NCBI GenBank assembly: GCA_003489085.1
Contig: DNJM01000143.1
Location: 1 to 6,159 of the forward strand
Length of the DNA: 6,159 nt
Direction of reading: 5' to 3'
From: Lachnospiraceae bacterium
GTDB lineage: Bacteria > Bacillota > Clostridia > Lachnospirales > Lachnospiraceae
Below the pieces are notes generated by a model. That model had not been told where the DNA came from. It saw only the letters and a list, made by a program, of their open reading frames with translations, and did no database searches. A program made the position numbers and the translations under genes. Shown here in pieces: positions 1 through 5,991 of this stretch. Within the stretch, counting starts at the first letter, position 1, and each line of letters opens with the position of its first letter.

Positions 1-1
1 T

Positions 2-367
2 TCATCAACAGAATGTTTCGTCTGAACAAGCGCAGGCGCAATGGACTTAGAGAATCAGAAGAGGGTTAAAGAATTTGCTGAAGAATACGGATGTGAAAAC
101 ATCGTTGTATTACTTGGAGCAGCAGAAGGTGAAGGCTCAGGCCTTGCAGCTGAAACTGTTACAGCAGGTGACCCAACATTCGCTGGTCCATTGACTGGGG
201 TCGAGTTAGGACTCACGGTATATCATGTATGCGAACCAGAAGTAAAAGCAGAATTTGATGAAGCTGTTTATGACGAACAGGTTGGTATGATGGAAATGGT
301 TCTCGATGTAGATGACATTTGCAGTGAAATGTCTTCTATTCGTGACGAATATTGTAAATATTTATAG
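2..367 (+). CDS. grdA: Glycine reductase selenoprotein A (GrdA), 5' partial, with in-frame UGA selenocysteine
   Basis: GrdA is the small selenoprotein that shuttles the substrate carbon in glycine reductase. Its selenol takes a carboxymethyl group from the protein B Schiff base and hands it to protein C; thioredoxin then re-reduces it. The frame is open from the left edge apart from a UGA at 23-25, and reads SSTECFVU-TSAGAMDLENQ, the CxxU redox motif of GrdA. The ATG at 41 is an internal Met, not the start. Downstream, the segments AAETVTAGDPTFAGPL, YDEQVGMMEMVLDV and EMSSIRDEYCK near the C-terminus match the family as I know it. The 121 residues present, plus roughly 36 lost beyond the edge, give the usual length of about 157. 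The gene ends with TAG at 365-367, ten bases before a strong hairpin. Identification is very secure; selenocysteine at the UGA is inferred from the family. Confidence 0.96.
21..59 (+). promoter_or_regulatory. Probable SECIS region for UGA decoding in grdA
   Basis: In bacteria the selenocysteine insertion element is an mRNA hairpin inside the coding region, at or just after the UGA, and is bound by SelB. Here TCTGA at 21-25, which contains the UGA, can pair with TCAGA at 55-59. AAG at 28-30 can pair with CTT at 46-48 inside it, leaving a GC-rich loop. The position is right, but the fold is weak and was found by eye, so the exact boundaries and the pairing are uncertain. The element itself is expected because the gene cannot otherwise be read through. 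Confidence 0.45.
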
Positions 368-376
368 GAATCAAAA

Positions 377-423
377 GGGGTGATGAGGTAGCGAGCTACC
401 CCATCACCCTGATTTCTTCTTTT
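377..423 (+). terminator. Hairpin after grdA, terminator or attenuator
   Basis: GGGTGATG at 378-385 pairs with CATCACCC at 402-409. After one A-C mismatch, GGTAG at 387-391 pairs with CTACC at 396-400 around the tetraloop CGAG. A T-rich tract, TTTCTTCTTTT, follows at 413-423. The stem is strong but the T tract is broken by cytosines, so partial termination, or a processing and stability hairpin, is more likely than a full stop, since grdC and grdD follow on the same strand. It may let the cell make more GrdA than protein C. Confidence 0.6.
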
Positions 424-462
424 ATGATAAGAATTCCTCCCGAATCCCTGATCATAAAAGAA
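417..462 (+). promoter_or_regulatory. Second intergenic hairpin upstream of grdC
   Basis: Bases 417-428 (TTCTTTTATGAT) and 451-462 (ATCATAAAAGAA) form a perfect 12-bp inverted repeat around a 22-base loop. The left arm reuses the T tract of the preceding hairpin. Its function is unknown. It could be a stability element at the 5' end of a processed grdCD message or part of an attenuation switch. The repeat is directly visible; the role is inference. Confidence 0.5.
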
Positions 463-484
463 CCTTCGAACATCGAATTAAACG

Positions 485-492
485 AAAGGTGG
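485..492 (+). promoter_or_regulatory. Ribosome binding site that sets the grdC start
   Basis: AAAGGTGG lies 11 bases before the ATG at 504. The alternative in-frame GTG at 489 is inside this motif and has no Shine-Dalgarno site of its own, so 504 is preferred. ACCTTCG at 462-468 can pair with CGAAAGGT at 483-490, with one bulged A, and would cover this site. Confidence 0.7.
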
Positions 493-503
493 ACACAAGA
501 ATT

Positions 504-2045
504 ATGAATAGTGTAATTAAGGGAGCCAGCTATGTATTAGCACATGTTCCTGAAATGGTTTTTTATAACGGTACAACACAGACAACAGAGAAAGTTGTAA
601 ATCCGGAATCCGAATATTTAAAAGAACTGCCAAGTCACCTCCGTACTTATGAAGAGTGTTTACAGTACTGGCCAAATCAGACATACATCGGAAATGTACA
701 TCCGGATCAGATGGCTGAGATCGAATTCCCGTACTATGACAAGAAAAAAGAAGACGGAGAGCGTTATGGTAAATACGGTGAAATTATGCCGCAGGATGAA
801 TTCCTGATTCTGGTTCAGGTTTGTGACGTATTTGAAGTTGTAAAACTTGACAAAAACTTCGTTGCAGAAGTAAAAGATAAATTCTGTGCTGACCCGATCA
901 TTACAGAAGCTATGAAGGCACGTATCGAGGAAGGTGTTGAGCTGTCTGAAATCGAGCACTTCGTAAATGAAGAGCACGCAGAAGGCTTATACAACAACAA
1001 CAAGCTGGTTGGTTGTGTAAAGAGAGCACACGATATCGACGTTAACCTGTCTGCTCATGTAATGCATGAAAACCTGATGAGCAAGGCTTCCAGCGTTCTG
1101 GCATTATTATATGGCGTACGCAATGCAGGCATTCAGCCGGAAGATGTACAGTACGTAATTGACTGTGCAGAAGAGGCTTGTGGTGATATGAATCAGCGTG
1201 GCGGCGGTAACTTTGCAAAGGCTGCAGCAGAAATTGCTGGTCTGCCGAATGCTACCGGTTCCGATGCCCGTGGATTCTGTGCCGGACCTTCTCATGCTTT
1301 GATCGAAGCAGCAGCTCTGGTAAAATCCGGTGCTTATAAGACTGTTGTTGTAACAGCAGGTGGATGTACTGCTAAATTAGGTATGAACGGTAAAGACCAT
1401 GTAAAGAAGGGTCTTCCGATCCTGGAAGACTGCCTTGGCGGATTCTGTGTTGTTCTTTCTGAAAATGATGGTGTAAACCCTGAAATCAATCTGGATATCT
1501 TAGGACGTCATACCGTTGGTACAGGTTCTGCTCCGCAGGCTGTTATCGGAAGCCTTGTAACAGATCCTCTTGAAAGAGCTGGTTTAAAGGTTACAGATAT
1601 CGATAAGTTCTCTCCGGAGATGCAGAACCCGGATATTACAAAACCGGCTGGCGCAGGAGATGTTCCGCTTGCGAACTACAAGATGATTGCAGCTCTGGCT
1701 GTAAAGCTTGGTCAGATTGACAGAAAAGAAGTAGCTACATTTGCAAAAGAACGTGGTATGACAGGCTGGGCTCCGACACAGGGCCATATTCCGTCTGGCG
1801 TTCCGTATATCGGATTTGCACGGGAAGATATCCTGGCTGGAAAGATCAAACGTGCTATGATCATTGGTAAAGGAAGTTTGTTCCTTGGACGTATGACAAA
1901 CTTATTCGATGGTGTATCCTTCGTTATTCAGGCAAATACAGCTGCAGAAGAAGCAAACTCAACTGTATCTGAAGAAGAAGTAAAGGGCTTAATTGCAAAA
2001 GCAATGAAAGACTTTGCTGCATCATTAATGTCAGCTGAAGAATAG
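504..2045 (+). CDS. grdC: Glycine reductase complex protein C, beta subunit (GrdC)
   Basis: GrdC and GrdD make up protein C, which converts the Se-carboxymethyl group on GrdA to an enzyme-bound acetyl thioester and then, with phosphate, to acetyl phosphate for ATP synthesis by acetate kinase. The product has 513 residues, close to the roughly 57 kDa known for this subunit. The start MNSVIKGASYVL fits the family, whereas the GTG at 489 would add five residues and sits in the ribosome binding site. The region around 250-295 looks like a thiolase or ketoacyl-synthase fold: DARGFCAGPSHAL with Cys259, then VVVTAGGCTAKLG. This agrees with the known relation of GrdC to condensing enzymes; whether Cys259 is catalytic is inference. 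There is no signal peptide and no membrane segment, so the protein is cytoplasmic. grdD follows after 12 bases. Arginine is mostly CGT, suggesting high expression. Confidence 0.95.
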   Translation: MNSVIKGASYVLAHVPEMVFYNGTTQTTEKVVNPESEYLKELPSHLRTYEECLQYWPNQTYIGNVHPDQMAEIEFPYYDKKKEDGERYGKYGEIMPQDEFLILVQVCDVFEVVKLDKNFVAEVKDKFCADPIITEAMKARIEEGVELSEIEHFVNEEHAEGLYNNNKLVGCVKRAHDIDVNLSAHVMHENLMSKASSVLALLYGVRNAGIQPEDVQYVIDCAEEACGDMNQRGGGNFAKAAAEIAGLPNATGSDARGFCAGPSHALIEAAALVKSGAYKTVVVTAGGCTAKLGMNGKDHVKKGLPILEDCLGGFCVVLSENDGVNPEINLDILGRHTVGTGSAPQAVIGSLVTDPLERAGLKVTDIDKFSPEMQNPDITKPAGAGDVPLANYKMIAALAVKLGQIDRKEVATFAKERGMTGWAPTQGHIPSGVPYIGFAREDILAGKIKRAMIIGKGSLFLGRMTNLFDGVSFVIQANTAAEEANSTVSEEEVKGLIAKAMKDFAASLMSAEE

Positions 2046-2057
2046 GAGTGAACGAAA

Positions 2058-3212
2058 ATGCCAAGTAGTGTTGAAAAAATTATCGCCGATACCTTCATGG
2101 AAATGGCACAGGGCTTAGAGACCGGCAGTTATGGAAAACGTCCGAAGATCGCTCTTACAGGTATGGGCAGTGAACATGGTGAAGAAAATGCTATGGAAGC
2201 TGCTGTAGCTGCGGCGAAAGACGGAATTGACGTATACTACATTGGTTCCCTGGAAGCTGAAGGTGTAACAACGGTTAAGGTTGCTGACGATGAAGAAGGA
2301 CACAAAAAGATGGAAGAAATGCTGGCAAGCGGCGAGATCGACGGCGCTGTTACCATGCATTTCCCATTCCCGATCGGTGTTTCTACCGTAGGACGTGTTA
2401 TAACTCCTGCAAAAGGAAAAGAAATGTTCATCGCCAATACAACCGGTACATCCAGTGCAGATCGTATTGAAGGTATGATTAAGAATGCTATCTACGGTAT
2501 CATTGCTGCAAAGGCATGTGGCAAGCAGAATCCAACTATCGGTATTCTGAATGTAGACGGTGCACGCCAGACTGAAAAAGCTTTAAAAGAATTACAGGAA
2601 AAAGGTTATGATATTACCTTTGCTGAATCCAGCCGTGCTGACGGTGGATGCGTCATGAGAGGAAATGACGTACTTCAGGCTTCTCCGGATATTCTGGTAA
2701 CAGATTCTCTGACCGGAAATATTCTGGTGAAAATGCTGTCCTCCTTTAACACAGGCGGAAGCTTTGAAGCAACAGGCTATGGTTATGGTCCTGGAATCGG
2801 CGAAGGCTATGAGCAGCTTGTAATGATCGTATCCCGTGCTTCCGGTGCTCCGGTTATCGCAAATGCGATCCGTTATGCAGCTGAGCTGGTAAAGGGTAAG
2901 ATCTACAAAGTAGCGGCAGATGAATTTGCAGCAGCTAAAAAAGCCGGCTTAAAGGAACTGCTGGAAGCTCGTAAGGCAGCTTCCAAACCTGCAGCAGCAG
3001 AAGAAGAGGTTGCAGCACCTCCGGCAGAGATTGTAACTGCAGCGATCGCTGGTATCGAGGTTATGGATCTGGAAGACGCTGTAAAGGTTCTCTGGAAACA
3101 GAAGATCTATGCAGAGAGTGGAATGGGCTGTACAGGACCGATCATCCGTGTATCCGATGCAAATCTGGAAAAGGCTACAGAAGAGCTGAAGAAAGCTGGT
3201 TATATTGGTTAA
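2058..3212 (+). CDS. grdD: Glycine reductase complex protein C, alpha subunit (GrdD)
   Basis: This is the acetyl-phosphate-forming subunit of protein C. It has 384 residues, normal for the family (about 48 kDa by literature naming). AGGAG at 2044-2048 overlaps the grdC stop codon and lies nine bases before the ATG, so the two genes are probably translationally coupled. The main body (about 1-300) resembles PlsX and phosphate acetyltransferase proteins, with a glycine-rich stretch, GGSFEATGYGYGPGIGEGY, at 233-251 that may bind phosphate. An Ala/Pro/Glu-rich linker at about 306-324 leads to a short C-terminal domain with GMGCTGP, whose cysteine is residue 358. It matches in position the C-terminal Cys359 reported for Eubacterium acidaminophilum GrdD as the thiol in the last step. 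The protein is cytoplasmic. A terminator follows closely, so grdD is the last gene of the unit. Confidence 0.95.
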   Translation: MPSSVEKIIADTFMEMAQGLETGSYGKRPKIALTGMGSEHGEENAMEAAVAAAKDGIDVYYIGSLEAEGVTTVKVADDEEGHKKMEEMLASGEIDGAVTMHFPFPIGVSTVGRVITPAKGKEMFIANTTGTSSADRIEGMIKNAIYGIIAAKACGKQNPTIGILNVDGARQTEKALKELQEKGYDITFAESSRADGGCVMRGNDVLQASPDILVTDSLTGNILVKMLSSFNTGGSFEATGYGYGPGIGEGYEQLVMIVSRASGAPVIANAIRYAAELVKGKIYKVAADEFAAAKKAGLKELLEARKAASKPAAAEEEVAAPPAEIVTAAIAGIEVMDLEDAVKVLWKQKIYAESGMGCTGPIIRVSDANLEKATEELKKAGYIG

Positions 3213-3247
3213 ATATCCTTATTTAGATTGCCTGTAAGATGATAAGG

Positions 3248-3303
3248 AGAGGCGGCAGAGTGTTTATTTGAAGAGATTTGGATAGACATTCCTGCCGCTT
3301 TTT
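3248..3303 (+). terminator. Intrinsic terminator after grdD
   Basis: GCGGCAG at 3252-3258 pairs with CTGCCGC at 3292-3298. An inner helix, TGTTTA at 3261-3266 with TAGACA at 3283-3288 (one G-U pair), closes the long loop. Five T follow at 3299-3303, and a second run of six T at 3311-3316 comes after the short palindrome AGAGCTCT. This separates the grd genes from the transporter genes. Confidence 0.85.
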
Positions 3304-3318
3304 AGAGCTCTTTTTTAC

Positions 3319-3347
3319 TTGAAATTGTAAGTACTTAATGCTATGAT
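3319..3347 (+). promoter_or_regulatory. Sigma-A type promoter with extended -10 for the transporter operon
   Basis: TTGAAA at 3319-3324 and TATGAT at 3342-3347 are separated by exactly 17 bases, and TG at 3339-3340 gives an extended -10 (TGCTATGAT). It starts just after the grdD terminator. Transcription should begin near 3354, leaving a leader of about 30-45 bases before the first transporter gene. No operator or riboswitch is evident in that leader. Confidence 0.8.
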
Positions 3348-3383
3348 GGGATGCATGAAGGGGAGCGGGCATAAGATCACATG

Positions 3384-3389
3384 AGGGAG
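3384..3389 (+). promoter_or_regulatory. Ribosome binding site supporting the start at 3399
   Basis: AGGGAG lies nine bases before the ATG at 3399. The earlier in-frame ATG at 3381 has its nearest purine-rich site (AGGGGAG, about 3359-3365) 15 bases away, which is long. The later start is therefore preferred, though both remain possible. Confidence 0.55.
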
Positions 3390-3398
3390 CGTAGACAG

Positions 3399-4160
3399 AT
3401 GGAGTATCAGATCTTGATGAAAACCGCTATTATGGCAGGGGAATCACTGCTCAAAAGCGGTGCAGAAACCTACCGTGTAGAAGATACCATGGAACATATT
3501 CTGAAGACCTCCGGCTTAAGCCATGTGGAGGTACATGCAACGATCACCGGCATTATGGCGACCATTGCAGGGGATGAGCTGGATCAGCCGATTACGATGA
3601 TCACCCGTATAAAGGAACGTGGCACGCATCTGAATCAGATTGTTCGTGTCAATGATGTTTCAAGGCGGTACTGTGGAGAGGAGATCAGTCTCAACAGAGC
3701 CTATCACGAAATGCAGGAAATCAGTAAAACGGATTACCGTGGCAATCATTATAGTATTGCTATTATGATGATTGTGACCGGATTTACGTTGATGTTCGGC
3801 GGAGAATTTATGGAATGCCTGGCCTCACTGGCAGTAGGAGCCATATTGGCCGGTACACTATATTATTTTAAAAGATTAAGAACAGATGCGATGATTCAGG
3901 ATATCGCAGCTTCGTTTCTATTGACACTTACGGCACTTCTGCTCAAGGCAATTGTGTTTCCGGATATGAATCTGGATACGGTTATTATCGGTGCCATTAT
4001 GCCGCTGGTACCCGGAGTTGCCATTACGAATGCCGTCAGAGACACTCTGCAGGGGGATTATGTATCCGGATGTGCCAGGGTACTGGAAGCCTTTTTAAAG
4101 GCGGCTGCGATTGCAATCGGTGTAGGAGCCGGTATGGCTTTGTATGCTGTAATGGGATAA
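3399..4160 (+). CDS. ThrE/YjjP-like exporter large subunit, copy P1
   Basis: This is a two-part membrane exporter subunit of the threonine/serine exporter superfamily (DUF1212, PF06738-like), related to the N-terminal half of Corynebacterium ThrE and to E. coli YjjP. With the start at 3399 it has 253 residues; the ATG at 3381 would add six. Residues 1-115 form the soluble cytoplasmic domain with the family signature LLKSGAETYRVEDT at 17-30. About five membrane segments follow (roughly 117-135, 139-157, 166-186, 192-212 and 226-250). The fourth holds MPLVPG at 201-206, followed by NAVRDTLQGDYVSG. It is the first gene after the promoter and is followed after 19 bases by its likely partner B1. 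The substrate cannot be read from sequence: threonine and serine for ThrE and succinate for YjjPB are the known cases. It is closest to a generic family member; P2 and P3 resemble each other more. Confidence 0.88.
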   Translation: MEYQILMKTAIMAGESLLKSGAETYRVEDTMEHILKTSGLSHVEVHATITGIMATIAGDELDQPITMITRIKERGTHLNQIVRVNDVSRRYCGEEISLNRAYHEMQEISKTDYRGNHYSIAIMMIVTGFTLMFGGEFMECLASLAVGAILAGTLYYFKRLRTDAMIQDIAASFLLTLTALLLKAIVFPDMNLDTVIIGAIMPLVPGVAITNAVRDTLQGDYVSGCARVLEAFLKAAAIAIGVGAGMALYAVMG

Positions 4161-4179
4161 TATAAGGGGAGGACAGGGT

Positions 4180-4680
4180 ATGATTGTGCTGCAGGTTTTA
4201 GGAACTTTTATTGCCATCGTAGGATTTGCCATGCTGCTGGATACACCAAGGAAATATGTGCTGCTCGCCGGACTGACAGGAGCACTTGCCGGGCTGGTCT
4301 ACCTGATCGGCGTTCGACAGAATATCGGAGTGGTTATGGCCTCCTTTCTGTCTGCATTTTCAGCCGGAATAGTATCCCATATTTTTGCCAGAAGATTCCA
4401 CGCGCCGGTTCCGATCTTTTTGCTTGGTGGAATTCTGCCGACGGTTCCGGGGGCTGGCATGTACCGGATTGTATATTCGATTTTTCAGGGAGAAAGTGTG
4501 ATGGTGGAAGTATATCTGCTGGAGACATTAAAGATTGCCGGTGTTATTGCATTGGCTGTATTCCTGGTTGACAGTATATTTAAAATTGTGGAACATGATG
4601 GATGGAAGCAGAATTCGCTGCAATACATAAGGAAAGAAAAGAGCGGGAAATGTGATGAGAATAAATTCGATCAAAAATAA
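4180..4680 (+). CDS. ThrE/YjjB-like exporter small subunit, copy B1
   Basis: This is the small membrane partner of a YjjP-type subunit, corresponding to the C-terminal half of ThrE (PF12821-like). It has 166 residues and about five membrane segments (1-20, 26-44, 49-70, 76-95 and 113-134). A hydrophilic tail of about 29 residues, from 138 on, is rich in Lys, Asp and Glu. The signature GGILPTVPGAGMYR at 83-96 repeats the P-x-x-P-G theme of the large subunit. The Shine-Dalgarno AGGGGAGG at 4165-4172 lies seven bases before the ATG. Its last 26 bases overlap the next gene. It probably forms a complex with P1, judging from order and spacing. The family is firm; the substrate is unknown. Confidence 0.87.
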   Translation: MIVLQVLGTFIAIVGFAMLLDTPRKYVLLAGLTGALAGLVYLIGVRQNIGVVMASFLSAFSAGIVSHIFARRFHAPVPIFLLGGILPTVPGAGMYRIVYSIFQGESVMVEVYLLETLKIAGVIALAVFLVDSIFKIVEHDGWKQNSLQYIRKEKSGKCDENKFDQK

Positions 4681-5515
4681 TCCGAATGCAGTTGTGATAC
4701 GGAAAACGGAATGCGGGCGGGAGCCGGGAAGTGAAGAAGAGTATCTGTACCGGGTCATGGAGCTTGCAATGGAAGCCGGACGAATTCTGTTGAAAAATGG
4801 TGCGGAAATCCCCAGGGTGGAAGAAACCATACTCAGAATCTGCTGGAATCTGGGGGTAGAGCAGGTAGATGTCTTTGTGTTAAGCAACGGTATTTTTCTG
4901 ACGGCACGAAACGAGAACAAAGATCTATTTGCACAGGTGAAGTCTATCCCGCTTTCCGGAATTCACCTGGGAGTTGTAACCGAGGTTAACAGCCTGTCCA
5001 GAAAAATAGCGGAGGGAAATATGGATCTGGAAAGCGCTTTTAAACGGCTGCGGGAGATCGACCAGATGCCGCCGAACCGGAATCTGTACCGGGTGATTGC
5101 TTCCGGGATCGGAAGTGCCTGCTTCATATACCTGCTGGGAGCCGGTTTCATGGAATGCGCTATGACACTGCTCAGTGGAACACTGGTTTTTGCACTGGTT
5201 CTCTTAATGGAGAAAAGAAATCTGTCCAAAATCCTGGTCAATATTGCCGGCGGCGCATTTATTACGATGATGGCTCTTGTGTATCAGAAACTTCTTCCGG
5301 CATATGATCTGCGGATGAGCCTGATGATCATTGGATCTATCTTCCCATTGATTCCGGGTTTTGCTTTTGTGAATGCCATTCGGGATATTGCTGAGAGTGA
5401 CTTTATTTCCGGAATTGTCCGGCTTCTGGATGCCGTATTTGTTTTCGTATATATTGCCATAGGAGTCGGAACGGTTCTGTCGCTTTATGAGAGGATCTGG
5501 GGAGGACTGATGTGA
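4655..5515 (+). CDS. ThrE/YjjP-like exporter large subunit, copy P2
   Basis: This is the second large subunit, 286 residues. I start it at the ATG at 4655 rather than the adjacent in-frame GTG at 4652. The Shine-Dalgarno is weak (GAGCGGG at 4641-4647), and the gene overlaps B1 by 26 bases, so translation may depend on coupling. About 28 N-terminal residues, charged and not matching P1 or P3, come before the conserved domain. The signature LLKNGAEIPRVEET is at 45-58. Membrane segments are near 145-164, 166-185, 195-213, 221-242 and 255-277, with FPLIPG at 230-235. The next gene starts at its stop codon. Arginine codons are CGG, AGA and CGA, never CGT, unlike grdC. The shared AGRILLKNGAEI and RVEET segments make it closer to P3 than to P1. 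The substrate is unknown. Confidence 0.88.
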   Translation: MRINSIKNNPNAVVIRKTECGREPGSEEEYLYRVMELAMEAGRILLKNGAEIPRVEETILRICWNLGVEQVDVFVLSNGIFLTARNENKDLFAQVKSIPLSGIHLGVVTEVNSLSRKIAEGNMDLESAFKRLREIDQMPPNRNLYRVIASGIGSACFIYLLGAGFMECAMTLLSGTLVFALVLLMEKRNLSKILVNIAGGAFITMMALVYQKLLPAYDLRMSLMIIGSIFPLIPGFAFVNAIRDIAESDFISGIVRLLDAVFVFVYIAIGVGTVLSLYERIWGGLM

Positions 5516-5967
5516 TGTTAGAATTAATGCTTCAGATGACTTGTTCTTTTTGGGGAACATTGATGTTTTCTGTTCTGTTTAATGTGCAGAAGAGGTATTT
5601 TATAGGATGTGGGTTTGCCGGAATGGCTGGATGGATGTGTTATTATTTCTGCCAGAATACATTTTCGCCGGCAATGTCCTGCTTTTTTGGTACGATCATT
5701 ATCGTGATCTGTTCCAGATTCCTGTCAATCCGAATGAAATGTCCGATTACGGTCTTTCTGGTGCCGGGAATTTTCCCATTGGTACCAGGAGCAGGAGTGT
5801 ACAATACGGCGTACAATCTGGTAATGGGTATGACCTCTCTTGCGGCAGAATGTGGAATTGAAGCATTGAAAAATGCGTTCGGCATTGTGTTGGGAATTGT
5901 TCTTATGCTGTCGGTTCCGACGGAATGGTTTGTGAAAATATTGCCCGGGAATAGCTGCCGGCAATAG
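5515..5967 (+). CDS. ThrE/YjjB-like exporter small subunit, copy B2
   Basis: This is the second small subunit, 150 residues, with about five membrane segments (roughly 5-22, 28-45, 52-69, 77-97 and 117-135). The signature GIFPLVPGAGVYN is at 85-97. The ATG at 5515 overlaps the P2 stop codon by one base (TGATG at 5513-5517), and GGGGAGG at 5499-5505 lies nine bases upstream, so I prefer it to the GTG at 5512. Position and overlap imply a complex with P2. It lacks the hydrophilic tail of B1 and holds nine cysteines (residues 10, 32, 42, 46, 56, 66, 76, 113 and 148), against one in B1. Most of these are in or next to membrane segments. Whether this is functional or drift is not known. Confidence 0.86.
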   Translation: MLELMLQMTCSFWGTLMFSVLFNVQKRYFIGCGFAGMAGWMCYYFCQNTFSPAMSCFFGTIIIVICSRFLSIRMKCPITVFLVPGIFPLVPGAGVYNTAYNLVMGMTSLAAECGIEALKNAFGIVLGIVLMLSVPTEWFVKILPGNSCRQ

Positions 5968-5991
5968 AAAAAACGTAATGGAGGAAGAAAC

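Noticed and set aside
41..367. grdA starting at the ATG at 41
   Set aside because: The frame is open upstream apart from a UGA in the typical CxxU selenocysteine context, and the protein would lack its catalytic residue and N-terminus.
400..428. TATGAT at 423-428 as a -10 box of a promoter for grdC
   Set aside because: There is no recognisable -35 box at the right distance and no TG extension, and the bases belong to the arm of a perfect inverted repeat.
489..503. GTG at 489 as the grdC start
   Set aside because: It lies inside the Shine-Dalgarno sequence of the ATG at 504, has no site of its own, and the family begins MNSVIKG.
660..1003. Open frames on the minus strand inside grdC
   Set aside because: They run antisense to a strongly supported gene, lack ribosome binding sites and have no recognisable product.
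3304..3316. AGAGCTCT plus six T as an independent terminator
   Set aside because: The palindrome is only eight bases with no loop, so it is at most an addition to the real terminator just upstream.
3348..3398. Riboswitch in the leader of the transporter operon
   Set aside because: The leader is only about 30-45 bases, too short for known aptamers, and no strong stem is visible.
4528..4920. Minus-strand frame of 130 codons across B1 and P2
   Set aside because: It is fully covered by two well supported genes on the + strand, and its translation is low in family-like features.
5607..5861. Second + strand frame within B2
   Set aside because: It is an out-of-frame shadow of B2; the membrane segments and P-x-x-P-G motif are in the other frame.
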